64,000 nt of DNA from Mycolicibacterium pyrenivorans (lineage in GTDB: Bacteria; Actinomycetota; Actinomycetes; Mycobacteriales; Mycobacteriaceae): contig NZ_JACKSH010000260.1 in the NCBI RefSeq assembly GCF_025821625.1, forward strand, positions 50,080 through 114,079, read 5' to 3'. Below the pieces are notes generated by a model that made no database searches, was not told the origin of the DNA, and worked only from the letters and a program-made list of their open reading frames with translations. The translations under genes and the position numbers were made by a program. This document shows, piece by piece, positions 55,740 through 63,226 of the stretch. How positions within the stretch are numbered: position 1 is the stretch's first letter; the number at the start of each line of letters is the position of its first letter.

Positions 55740-56825
55740 TCAGCCGCAGATGGTGTCGAGTGCCTGCGGCGTCTCCAGATCCACGAACGCCGCCGCGTAA
55801 CGCTGGGCGAACGCCAGGCAGATGTCCGCGCGCTGCCACGCGTCGCCTCCGGACAGCGTGGCCATCCAGATCGCCAGCCCGTGCGCCACCGACGCGCGGT
55901 AGCCCAACCAGATGTCGTCGGCGCTCGGCATCTCGTCTGCGGGCAGGCGCAACGCGTCCCGGTACTCGAGGGTCAGGTCGCGTTCGGAGGCGCGTCGGTC
56001 CTCGATGGTGAGGGCACCCTGAAGGAAGTACCCGAGGTCGAGCGAGAAGCTGCCGCGCCGCACCATCTGCCAGTCCAGGAAACCAACGGTCTCGTCGGGC
56101 AGCACGTACGTGTTGCCGATGTGCGGATCCCCGTGCAACAGAGTCGGTGTCGACAGGGACGACGTGGTGAGCGAGCCGATGTAGCGGGCCCAAATGTCGA
56201 CGAACAGCTCGGTTCCGCTCAGCGCGAGGATCTCGGCGGGCACCGTGTCTCCGAGGCGCTGATGCGCGATGTGCAGCGGCGCGTATTCAAGGCCCTCGAA
56301 CGCGACGAACGGCTCCACCCAGCCCAGCGTGGGGTTCCCGGTGAGCCGGTCGCCCCAGAACTCGCTGTGTAACCGGGCCAGCCCCCGCACCCCGGCGGCG
56401 GCCTGATCGACGGTCATCGGGCGGGTGGAGTCACGCGGGTCGGCCCCGCGGGCCACGACGTCCTCCATGATCATCAGGAAGTCACGCCGGTCTTCGACGA
56501 TGATCGCCGTGTACACCGTCGGATGGTCCAGCGGCAGCGGCACACCCGACGAGAACAGCCTGGGCTCGTGGTAGAGCCCGCTGGTCAGCGCGACGAGGTC
56601 GGCGTGCTCGGGATCGACGGCCTTGGCGAACACGGTCGCAGGCCCCGAGCCTGCCGAGTAGCCCAGCGCCAGGCGGGCCCTGCGGTTGGTGCCGTCGTCG
56701 CGCAGCGCGACCCGGACGGTGTCGACTTCGGCACCCGGAAAATGTTGTGCGAGCGCCGAAGTCATCCACTCCGGAGTGATCTCATCCCAGCCCTGCGGAA
56801 TCGACAGTTCCGCCGGCGTCGTCAC
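55740..56825 (-). CDS. aminoglycoside phosphotransferase (APH)-family kinase-like protein
   Basis: A 361-residue protein-kinase-fold phosphotransferase. The catalytic loop is TLLHGDPHIGNTYV (His-Gly-Asp...Asn) and the metal Asp is in VGFLDWQMVRRGSFSLDLGYFL. The N-lobe contains TVFAKAVDPEHADL. Similar APH-like proteins are frequent in mycobacterial lipid and steroid loci next to FadE and SDR genes, with unknown substrates; an antibiotic-resistance role is unlikely. GTG 56825 is taken as the start, 11 bp after the SDR stop, so both are probably in one operon. The long upstream frame is a shadow of the SDR. Confidence 0.83.
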   Translation of the reverse strand: MTTPAELSIPQGWDEITPEWMTSALAQHFPGAEVDTVRVALRDDGTNRRARLALGYSAGSGPATVFAKAVDPEHADLVALTSGLYHEPRLFSSGVPLPLDHPTVYTAIIVEDRRDFLMIMEDVVARGADPRDSTRPMTVDQAAAGVRGLARLHSEFWGDRLTGNPTLGWVEPFVAFEGLEYAPLHIAHQRLGDTVPAEILALSGTELFVDIWARYIGSLTTSSLSTPTLLHGDPHIGNTYVLPDETVGFLDWQMVRRGSFSLDLGYFLQGALTIEDRRASERDLTLEYRDALRLPADEMPSADDIWLGYRASVAHGLAIWMATLSGGDAWQRADICLAFAQRYAAAFVDLETPQALDTICG

Positions 56826-56836
56826 CCTGCGTCGCC

Positions 56837-57676
56837 CTACTTCAGGCAACTGCCGCCGTCGACCGGCAGTGTCACGCCGGTGACGAAGCGGGCCTCGTCG
56901 GACGCCAGGAACAGCACGGCGTTGGCGATGTCCTCGGGCTCCACCCAACCGATGGGCAGGGTGTGCATCATCTGGCCGACCACCTTCATGTCCTCCGGTC
57001 CCGGGTTCTCCAGGTCGGGCCGGAACAGCTTCATGGTGCCTTCGTTCATGAACAGCGGGGTGTTCACGTTGGTGGGGTGCACCGAGTTGACGCGGATGTT
57101 CTGCGCGCCGAGTTCGACGGCGAACGTCCGCATCAGGCCCACCACACCATGTTTGGCCGCCACGTAGTGGCCGGTGTGGGGGTAGGCCTTCAGGCCGCCG
57201 ACCGAGCTTGTCAGGATGATCGACCCGCCGCGGCCGCCTTCGAGGATGTGCGGAACGCCCGCCTTGACGGTCTTCCACACGCCGCCGAGGTTGACGTCGA
57301 TCATGGCCGTCCAGTCGGCCTCGCTGGTCTTGTCCAGGGTCTGGCCACCGTTCCCGATGCCGGCGTTGGCGACGATGATGTCGAGGCGGCCCATCTGCTC
57401 GACGCCGGCGTCCACCGCGGCCTTGAGCGCGTCGTAGTCGCGGACGTCGACCTCGGCGGTGAAGATCCGGCGGTTGTACCCCTTGACCAGATCCGCGGTC
57501 TCGGCCAGATCCTCGGGCGTCGACGGTGCAATCAGGTCGACGGTGTCGACCTGCTTACAGATGTCGACGGCGATGATGTCGGCGCCTTCCTGGGCCAGGC
57601 GCACCGCATGCGCCCGCCCCTGTCCGCGCGCAGCGCCGGTGATGAAAGCGACCTTGCCTTCAACACGTCCAGTCAT
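56837..57676 (-). CDS. mycofactocin-coupled SDR (carveol dehydrogenase-like)
   Basis: A 279-residue SDR with the signature opening of the mycofactocin-linked family: GRVEGKVAFITGAARGQGRAHAVRLA, then IIAVDICKQVDTVDLIAPSTPEDLAETADLV, an insertion typical of that group. Catalytic parts are TSSVGGLKAYPHTGHYVAAKHGVVGL (Ser, Tyr, Lys), followed by VHPTNVNTPLFMNEGTMKLFRPDL. These enzymes keep NAD bound and pass electrons to mycofactocin rather than to free NAD. Substrates in the family are terpenoid or other alcohols. It lies directly downstream of the P450 at 57.7 kb, suggesting oxidation of the hydroxyl that P450 installs. Confidence 0.9.
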   Translation of the reverse strand: MTGRVEGKVAFITGAARGQGRAHAVRLAQEGADIIAVDICKQVDTVDLIAPSTPEDLAETADLVKGYNRRIFTAEVDVRDYDALKAAVDAGVEQMGRLDIIVANAGIGNGGQTLDKTSEADWTAMIDVNLGGVWKTVKAGVPHILEGGRGGSIILTSSVGGLKAYPHTGHYVAAKHGVVGLMRTFAVELGAQNIRVNSVHPTNVNTPLFMNEGTMKLFRPDLENPGPEDMKVVGQMMHTLPIGWVEPEDIANAVLFLASDEARFVTGVTLPVDGGSCLK

Positions 57677-57731
57677 GGCTACCTCTATTCCTTCGTGATT
57701 GTGTTGGTCAATTCTGGTGGTCTAGCCGAAC

Positions 57732-58958
57732 TCACCTGATGATCGCCGGCATGGAATCCCAACCCCGAACGGTCGATGTCGGTGACAGCGCGGCGTTGTC
57801 CATATCGACATCCCACTCCGGGAAGCGCTTGAGCATCTCCTCCAGCGCGATGCGACCTTCCAGGCGGGCCAGCGCCGATCCCAGGCAGTAATGCGTACCG
57901 ACGCTGAAGGCAAGATGCTGGCGCGGCTCCCGGTGGATGTCGAACACGTCGCCGTCCGGGGGGAACTGTCGGTGATCGCGGACCGCGGCACCGATCAGCA
58001 TCATCATCGTGCTGCCTTCGGGCACGGTCTGGCCGTACAGCGTGACGTCGCGGGTCACGTAGCGCGCGACGTGCGGAGCGGGCGGCTCGAAGCGCAGCAG
58101 TTCCTCGATCGCCTGTGGGATCAGCGCGGGGTTCTCCACGAGTTGGCGGCGTTGATCTGGGTGCTCGGCCAGCACCTTGGCCGCCCAACCGATCAGCCGG
58201 GTGGTGGTCTCATTGCCCGCGCCGGCGACCACGTTGAGATAGACGAGGAGCTCTTCGCGACGGAGCCGGCGCACGGTGCCGGTCTCGTCGGTGAACTCGA
58301 CGTTGAGCAGCTCGGTCATGATGTCGTCGGAGGGATGGTCGGCGCGCCAGTCGATGTAGGCCTCGAACACCTCACCGGTGACCATGCCGTCCTGGGCCGC
58401 GTTCATCGGCTTGCCGGCCTCGGTGCGCAGCTGCGCATTGCCGTAGTCGCGGATCATCTCCTGGTCGTCCTCGGGTATGCCGAGGAGCGAGCTGATCACC
58501 TTCATCGGCATCTGGGCGCCGAAGTCGGTGATGAAGTCGAACCGGCTCCGGCCGACCAGCGGATCGAGGCTCTGTGCGCAGAATTCGCGGATCTTGGGTT
58601 CGAGCGCGTTGATCTTGCGGGGGGTGAACATCCGCGCCAGCAGCTTGCGATGCACGTCGTGGATCGGTGGGTCCTCGAAAATCACCGTGCCCGGAGGGAT
58701 TTCGATGTTGGCCTTGATCAGCTCGATGATCGCGCCGCGTGCCGAGCTGAACGTCTCGTGGTCGACCAGTGCCTTGGAAACGTCGTCGAAGCGGCTCAGC
58801 GCGTAGAAGTCGAACTGCTCGTTGTAATAGAGCGGTGCTTCTTCGCGCAGACGGGCGAACGCCGGGTACGGATCGGCATTGATCTCGACGTCGTAGGGAA
58901 CGAAATACGGTTCTCGTACGGAATCTTGCGCGGCGGCGCTCTCAGCGCTGATCGTCAC
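57732..58958 (-). CDS. cytochrome P450
   Basis: A 408-residue P450. I-helix motif VVAGAGNETTTRLIGW, ExxR in EELLRFEPPAPHVARYVTRDV, and heme loop LAFSVGTHYCLGSALARLEGR with the Cys ligand. The AGAGNETT form of the I-helix and the HVARYVTRDV segment are typical of mycobacterial P450s in terpenoid and steroid loci. GTG 58958 is the start, with GAGAGGG five bases upstream; the frame continues further without similarity. It heads the minus-strand operon P450, mycofactocin SDR, APH-like, WS/DGAT. Palindromes at 58980 and 59167 lie in its promoter region. Confidence 0.92.
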   Translation of the reverse strand: MTISAESAAAQDSVREPYFVPYDVEINADPYPAFARLREEAPLYYNEQFDFYALSRFDDVSKALVDHETFSSARGAIIELIKANIEIPPGTVIFEDPPIHDVHRKLLARMFTPRKINALEPKIREFCAQSLDPLVGRSRFDFITDFGAQMPMKVISSLLGIPEDDQEMIRDYGNAQLRTEAGKPMNAAQDGMVTGEVFEAYIDWRADHPSDDIMTELLNVEFTDETGTVRRLRREELLVYLNVVAGAGNETTTRLIGWAAKVLAEHPDQRRQLVENPALIPQAIEELLRFEPPAPHVARYVTRDVTLYGQTVPEGSTMMMLIGAAVRDHRQFPPDGDVFDIHREPRQHLAFSVGTHYCLGSALARLEGRIALEEMLKRFPEWDVDMDNAALSPTSTVRGWDSMPAIIR

Positions 58959-58979
58959 GGTGTCCCTCTCGCTGGACCA

Positions 58980-58993
58980 GTCTTGCGTAAGAC
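58980..58993. promoter_or_regulatory. palindrome GTCTT-GCGT-AAGAC upstream of the P450
   Basis: A perfect 5-4-5 inverted repeat 21 bp upstream of the P450 GTG. A second short palindrome, TTGT-CTC-ACAA, follows about 15 bases further on. Both have the form of TetR-type operators and differ from the GAGAA motif, suggesting a second layer of control. Confidence 0.4.
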
Positions 58994-59081
58994 AACGGGC
59001 TGCAATTTGTCTCACAACTGTGGCATCGCCGACAAAGAGTGTCAATGGCCGACTCGTTTCGGGCAATCAATCCTCTCCGAG

Positions 59082-59099
59082 GAGAAGAACTATCTTCTC
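59082..59099. promoter_or_regulatory. variant operator GAGAAG-N6-CTTCTC
   Basis: GAGAAGAACTATCTTCTC is a perfect inverted repeat with the same arms as the main motif but with a 6-base spacer. The adjacent TCTCC-GA-GGAGA at 59074-59085 is a second overlapping palindrome. It lies 123 bp upstream of the P450 start. Confidence 0.4.
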
Positions 59100-59166
59100 A
59101 TTCGCGGGAGGGGTCTCGAAAGTGCGGCATGACGGCCGCGACGTGAAAATCGGATTCTAGATTGCA

Positions 59167-59181
59167 GAGAAAGGAGTTCTC
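59167..59181. promoter_or_regulatory. operator copy GAGAAA-GGA-GTTCTC at the 3' end of tetR
   Basis: Exact GAGAA/TTCTC arms with a 5-base centre, ending 2 bp from the TetR stop codon and 208 bp upstream of the P450 start. It matches 10 of 12 positions of GAGAATnnnATTCTC. Its distance from the P450 start is large for a simple repressor site. Confidence 0.5.
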
Positions 59182-59183
59182 GC

Positions 59184-59837
59184 CTATTCGGCGGCGAATC
59201 CGCGTGCGCAGAAGTCCCAGACCTCGTCCGCGGTGATGGGATTGGCGGTGCCGTCACCCGCGTCACCGCTGGACTGTGCGACGAACATCACCGTCTGCAT
59301 GGTCATGGCGGCCATGCGCTTTGGATTGATTCCTTCGCGCAGTTCCCCGGCTGCGCTGGCCTCCTCCATCAGCTCGGTGAGCAGGGCCAGCAGGGGCGCG
59401 TGGGCCACCTTGACCTCGGAAGGGTGCGACACCAGGAGGCGCGGGGCGAAGTCGGTGAACAGCGGTCGCCTTGCCGCGGGGTCGGGACGGGACGATTCGA
59501 ACAGGAGCTGGATCGCGACTTTGAGACGCGCGATCGGCTTCTCCTGGCCGGCGGTGGCGGCACGAATCTGGTCTGCCGACCGACTCAGCGCATCCTCGAA
59601 CAGCGCCAAAAGGAGTTCGTGCTTGCCGTCGAACTGCAGGTAGAAGCTTCGCAGCGACTGGCGGGAGCGGTCGACGACCTCTTGGACGGTGAAGTCGGTG
59701 CTGCCCTTCTCGATGATGATGGCCTGCGCGGCGTCGAGGAAGCGCTGCACGCGCTGCGCGGCGCGGAGCTTGGCGGTCTTGATGGACCGCTCGACCGCGC
59801 GCTGCTTCCAGGCGGGTTCCTCGCTTGGACTCGTCAT
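59184..59837 (-). CDS. TetR family transcriptional regulator, candidate master of the local regulon
   Basis: A 217-residue regulator. The DNA-binding part is AAQAIIIEKGSTDFTVQEVVDRSRQSLRSFYLQFDGKHELLLALF, an unusual HTH with RQSLRSFYLQF as recognition region, followed by a helical ligand domain. The start is uncertain: ATG 59837 begins the conserved part; ATG 59903 has a GAGAGGGGG stretch upstream and would add 22 residues. The gene has operator copies on both sides (59167 and 59960), which is expected of a self-regulating repressor. It is divergent from the crotonase at 60070. Confidence 0.87.
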   Translation of the reverse strand: MTSPSEEPAWKQRAVERSIKTAKLRAAQRVQRFLDAAQAIIIEKGSTDFTVQEVVDRSRQSLRSFYLQFDGKHELLLALFEDALSRSADQIRAATAGQEKPIARLKVAIQLLFESSRPDPAARRPLFTDFAPRLLVSHPSEVKVAHAPLLALLTELMEEASAAGELREGINPKRMAAMTMQTVMFVAQSSGDAGDGTANPITADEVWDFCARGFAAE

Positions 59838-59959
59838 CGGCGGCTCTGTCGCAGGCCGATTCGGGAGAACATGAACTGACTGTACCGGAGAACGCCTTGC
59901 CATAACGGTCCACGACCCCCTCTCGGCGCACGTGTCAGAGATTGTAACTTCCTCACTGC

Positions 59960-59974
59960 GAGAATAGTATTCTC
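59960..59974. promoter_or_regulatory. perfect operator palindrome GAGAAT-AGT-ATTCTC
   Basis: Perfect copy in the divergent region between tetR (minus) and the crotonase (plus), 122 bp upstream of the TetR ATG at 59837 (56 bp from the alternative ATG at 59903) and 95 bp upstream of the crotonase GTG. Confidence 0.75.
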
Positions 59975-60069
59975 ATTTTGGTGATAACAGAAGGCCCAGA
60001 TATCGCACCACGTCGGCCCACCGGCTGACGGCATCCACGTCGGGCCCGCCCGAGACCGGAGGACCCGCC

Positions 60070-60852
60070 GTGTACATCGACTATGACGTGACCGACAAGA
60101 TCGCCACGATCACCCTCAACCGGCCCGAGGCGGCCAACGCCCAGAATCCGGAGTTGCTCGACGAGCTCGACGCGGCGTGGACCCGGGCCGCTGAGGACAA
60201 CGACGTCGCGGTGATCGTGCTGCGGGCCAACGGGAAGCACTTCTCCGCCGGGCACGACCTCAGGGGCGGCGGCCCGGTGCCCGACAAGATCACCCTGGAG
60301 TTCATCATCCAGCACGAGGCGAAGCGCTACCTCGAGTACACGCTTCGCTGGCGCAACGTCCCCAAGCCGTCCATCGCCGCCGTCCAGGGCCGCTGCATCT
60401 CCGGTGGCCTGCTGCTGTGCTGGCCCTGCGACCTCATCATCGCCGCCGACGACGCGCAGTTCTCGGACCCGGTCGTCCTGATGGGCATCGGCGGAGTCGA
60501 ATACCACGGCCACACCTGGGAACTCGGGCCTCGCAAGGCCAAGGAGATCCTCTTCACCGGGCGGGCCATGACCGCCGAGGAGGTGCACGGCACCGGCATG
60601 GTCAACAAGGTGGTGCCCCGTGATCAGCTCGACACCGAGACCAGGGCACTGGCAGAGCAGATCGCCAAGATGCCGCCGTTCGCCCTGCGCCAGGCCAAGC
60701 GGGCGGTCAACCAGACGCTGGACGTGCAGGGGTTCTACGCCGCGATCCAGTCGGTGTTCGACGTTCACCAGACCGGACACGGCAACGCCCTGAGCGTCGG
60801 CGGCTGGCCGGTGCTGGTGAACCTCGAGGAGATGAAGGCCAACATCAAGTAG
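60070..60852 (+). CDS. enoyl-CoA hydratase (crotonase family)
   Basis: A 260-residue crotonase starting at GTG 60070. It shows IATITLNRPEAANAQNPELL, the oxyanion loop GKHFSAGHDLRGGG, the second loop VQGRCISGGLLLCWPCDLIIA, and ILFTGRAMTAEEVHGTGMVNKVV. The first catalytic Glu position reads SDPVVLMGIGGVEYHGHTWELG, where a Glu lies a few residues later than usual, so hydratase activity is likely but not certain. The EYHGHTW segment recalls the atypical crotonase at 46477. It is transcribed alone on the plus strand, divergent from tetR, with an operator copy upstream. Confidence 0.87.
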   Translation: MYIDYDVTDKIATITLNRPEAANAQNPELLDELDAAWTRAAEDNDVAVIVLRANGKHFSAGHDLRGGGPVPDKITLEFIIQHEAKRYLEYTLRWRNVPKPSIAAVQGRCISGGLLLCWPCDLIIAADDAQFSDPVVLMGIGGVEYHGHTWELGPRKAKEILFTGRAMTAEEVHGTGMVNKVVPRDQLDTETRALAEQIAKMPPFALRQAKRAVNQTLDVQGFYAAIQSVFDVHQTGHGNALSVGGWPVLVNLEEMKANIK

Positions 60853-60870
60853 TCGGCCCGCCGCGACCCC

Positions 60871-61674
60871 TCAGAGAACTGCGAGCCGCGGCGACGAGCC
60901 GCGCGCCCGCAGGCCCGCCCCCGCCCTGCGGGTGAGTTCCTTTGAGCTGCCGAGCAATCCGTCGAGCACCAGGGCTCGCTTCACGTGGTGGTGAAGCTCG
61001 TGCTCGGCGGTGAAGCCGATCCCGCCGAGCACCTGCTGGCAGTGTTTGGCCGCGGTCAGCGCGGCCTTGCCCGCGGCGGCCTTGGCCAGCAGCGCGGTCA
61101 GATCCGGGTTGTCCGCGCCGGGGAGGCTCAGCGTCGCCTCGGCGCCTTCGATGGCCACCAGGGTCTCGGCCAGTCGGTGCCGGACCGCCTGGAACCCCGC
61201 GATCGGCCTGCCGAACTGAACCCGGTCCAGCGCGTGTTGGCGGGCCAGGGTCAGCATCGCCCTCGCCGAACCGACCAGCCACCAGCCCACCGCCCGGCGG
61301 GCGTCGGGCAACCGCAGGTGCCCGCCCTCCTCCACCCGGCGCAGCGGCAGTCCGCCCAACGCCGAGCTCTCGGCTGCCGAAGCGTAATCCCACACCACCC
61401 AGCCGCCACCTGCGTACGGCAGCGCCGGGGTCGTGCCGGGCTCGCCGCCCGAGGTCAGCAGCACCACGTCGTTGAGAATCGAAGCGTGCGAACCAGTTTC
61501 GCCCAGCAGTCGGAACACCAGCGGGATCGCGGCCTCGTGCATCTCGGAGAGCATGTCGGCCCAGCCCAGTTCGCCCAGCGCGGCGTCCAGCTCGGCACCC
61601 GAGGTGGACAGCATGGTCTTGCGCAGCCCGTCCTCGAGCATGGCCAGTGATTCTGTGTCAGATCGGGGATCCAC
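60871..61674 (-). CDS. acyl-CoA dehydrogenase, small subunit of a FadE pair
   Basis: A 267-residue reduced acyl-CoA dehydrogenase. C-terminal ACAD features are clear: RVQFGRPIAGFQAVRHRLAETLVAIEGAE and QQVLGGIGFTAEHELHHHVKRALVL. The N-terminal domain is short. It pairs with the full-length FadE encoded immediately upstream, as in the first pair at 13.6-15.5 kb. GTG 61674 is taken as the start because GGAAGGAG stands 5 bases before it; the large-subunit TGA lies between. The enzyme would handle a bulky acyl-CoA, by analogy with mycobacterial FadE heterotetramers. Confidence 0.87.
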   Translation of the reverse strand: MDPRSDTESLAMLEDGLRKTMLSTSGAELDAALGELGWADMLSEMHEAAIPLVFRLLGETGSHASILNDVVLLTSGGEPGTTPALPYAGGGWVVWDYASAAESSALGGLPLRRVEEGGHLRLPDARRAVGWWLVGSARAMLTLARQHALDRVQFGRPIAGFQAVRHRLAETLVAIEGAEATLSLPGADNPDLTALLAKAAAGKAALTAAKHCQQVLGGIGFTAEHELHHHVKRALVLDGLLGSSKELTRRAGAGLRARGSSPRLAVL

Positions 61675-61676
61675 GG

Positions 61677-62795
61677 TCACTCCTTCCCGAGGTCCAGGAG
61701 ACGGCGGGCGATGATGTTGCGCTGCACCTCGGCGGTGCCGCCGTAGATGGTGGCCGCGCGCGAATACAGGAACTCGGTGCGCCAGTCGGAGTCGTCGAGT
61801 TCGATGACGCCGGGCAGCAGATCGCGTGCGGTGTCGTACAGCAGCTGTTCGGCGCCGGCCAGCAACACCTTGTCGATCGAGGTGTCCGGTCCCAGCTTCT
61901 GACCGTCGGCCAGCCGGTGCTGGGTGGCCCGGGAGCGGCAGCGCAGCGTGTGTAGGGCCAGATACACGTCGCCGAGGTCGGCGTCCGCCGCCTGTCCGAC
62001 GCCCTTGACGTCCTCGATCAGCGCGTCGAACCTGGAGTACAGGTAGGCGATGCGCTGCCAGAAGCAGGTCGACCGTTCGTAGGGCAGCAGATCCATCGCC
62101 AGGCGCCAGCCGTCGCCCGGCTTGCCGAGCATGCGACTCTCGGGCACCGCCACGTCGTCGAAGTACACCTCGCAGAACTCGTCGACGTCGTGCATCGTGC
62201 GCAGCGGCCGGACCGTGATGCCCGGGGTGTCGACGTCGACGAAGAAGGCGGTGATGGCCTCGTGGTTCGGTGTGTCCGCGTCGCCGGTACGGGTGAGCAG
62301 GATGCAGCGGTGCGAGTACTGCGCGAAGCTGGTCCACACCTTCTGGCCGTTGATGATCCACTGATCACCGCGCTTCACCGCGCGCGTCGTCAGCGACGCC
62401 AGGTCGCTGCCCGAGCCCGGCTCCGAGAACCCCTGGCACCACTGCTCTTCGCCGCTGAGCAGTCGCGGCACCATCTCGGCGGCGAGTTCGGCGGGCGCGT
62501 AGTCGATCATCGTCGGCGCCAGCACTTCGGGCATCGAGTACGGGCCCGGTTCGGCCAGTCGGCGCCCGACCACCTCCTCGCCGACGACGGCGCGCAGCAT
62601 GGCCGGACCGCCGAGCCCGCCTGCGTCCTCGGGCCAGCCGTAGCGACTCCAGCCCGCGTCGTAGAGCGCCTTCTGCACCCTGGCGAACTGGCGCATCTGG
62701 CCCTGCAGCGAATGATCGTCGGGCGGGGTCAGATCATTCTCATCCAGCCAGGCGACGAGATTCGATCGGAACTCGGCGGTGGTGGGGGCGCTCAT
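61677..62795 (-). CDS. acyl-CoA dehydrogenase, large subunit of a FadE pair
   Basis: A 372-residue flavoprotein: WCQGFSEPGSGSDLASLTTRA (FAD/substrate), NGQKVWTSFAQYSHRCILLTRTG, and the C-terminal YSRAATIYGGTAEVQRNIIARRLLDL. It shares the WCQGFSEP(A/G)GSDLASL block with the FadE at 14445, so the two large subunits are paralogues, perhaps for successive rounds of side-chain oxidation. The ATG overlaps the SnoaL-like gene stop by 4 bp, and its stop is 3 bp from the small-subunit start, so the three are translated together. Confidence 0.9.
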   Translation of the reverse strand: MSAPTTAEFRSNLVAWLDENDLTPPDDHSLQGQMRQFARVQKALYDAGWSRYGWPEDAGGLGGPAMLRAVVGEEVVGRRLAEPGPYSMPEVLAPTMIDYAPAELAAEMVPRLLSGEEQWCQGFSEPGSGSDLASLTTRAVKRGDQWIINGQKVWTSFAQYSHRCILLTRTGDADTPNHEAITAFFVDVDTPGITVRPLRTMHDVDEFCEVYFDDVAVPESRMLGKPGDGWRLAMDLLPYERSTCFWQRIAYLYSRFDALIEDVKGVGQAADADLGDVYLALHTLRCRSRATQHRLADGQKLGPDTSIDKVLLAGAEQLLYDTARDLLPGVIELDDSDWRTEFLYSRAATIYGGTAEVQRNIIARRLLDLGKE

Positions 62796-63226
62796 CCGGC
62801 CTCGGGCCTGCCGATCGCGTGCGGGCGCCCGGAGTCATGCTCGCCACTGCGCCGGATGAACGTCATGGCACGCGTTTTCAGCCGCCAGCCGTCCTCGGTG
62901 CGGACGTAGGTGTCCTTGTAGTAGCCGATGCGCATGTCGTGCTTCGAATGCTCGATGAAGCACAGCGGCTGTGTGCCCGTTGCAGTATCCCGGGTGTCGT
63001 CGTCGAACTCGACGAGCGCGGTCCCGGTCATGAAGAGCCCCTTCGGCGCGGCATCGACGAGGACCGGGAACCGGTTCAGCGTGTACGTGTCACCGAATGC
63101 GCTGTAGGTGCCGTCCGGCGTGAACACCTCCACCAACCCGTCGACGTCACCCTGGGTGATCGTGACGGCGTACTTGGCCAGCAGCTGCTGGATCTCGACG
63201 AGATCCTCAGTTTTTGTGGGTGTCAT
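62792..63226 (-). CDS. SnoaL/NTF2-like protein
   Basis: A 144-residue NTF2-fold protein (VEIQQLLAKYAVTITQGDVDGLVEVFTPDGTYSAFGD..., ending YVRTEDGWRLKTRAMTFIRR). Such folds act as small hydratases, isomerases, dehydratases or ketosteroid-isomerase-like enzymes. The Asp in GDVDGLVEVF and the Tyr near the pocket are common to the superfamily, but I cannot assign a reaction. It overlaps the amidohydrolase gene by 20 bp upstream and the FadE gene by 4 bp downstream, so it belongs to the same operon. Confidence 0.82.
   Translation of the reverse strand: MTPTKTEDLVEIQQLLAKYAVTITQGDVDGLVEVFTPDGTYSAFGDTYTLNRFPVLVDAAPKGLFMTGTALVEFDDDTRDTATGTQPLCFIEHSKHDMRIGYYKDTYVRTEDGWRLKTRAMTFIRRSGEHDSGRPHAIGRPEAG

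Noticed and set aside
55740..56825. Aminoglycoside resistance gene
   Set aside because: The kinase motifs are present, but similar proteins are common in actinobacterial lipid loci, and the operon context is catabolic, so a resistance role is not supported.
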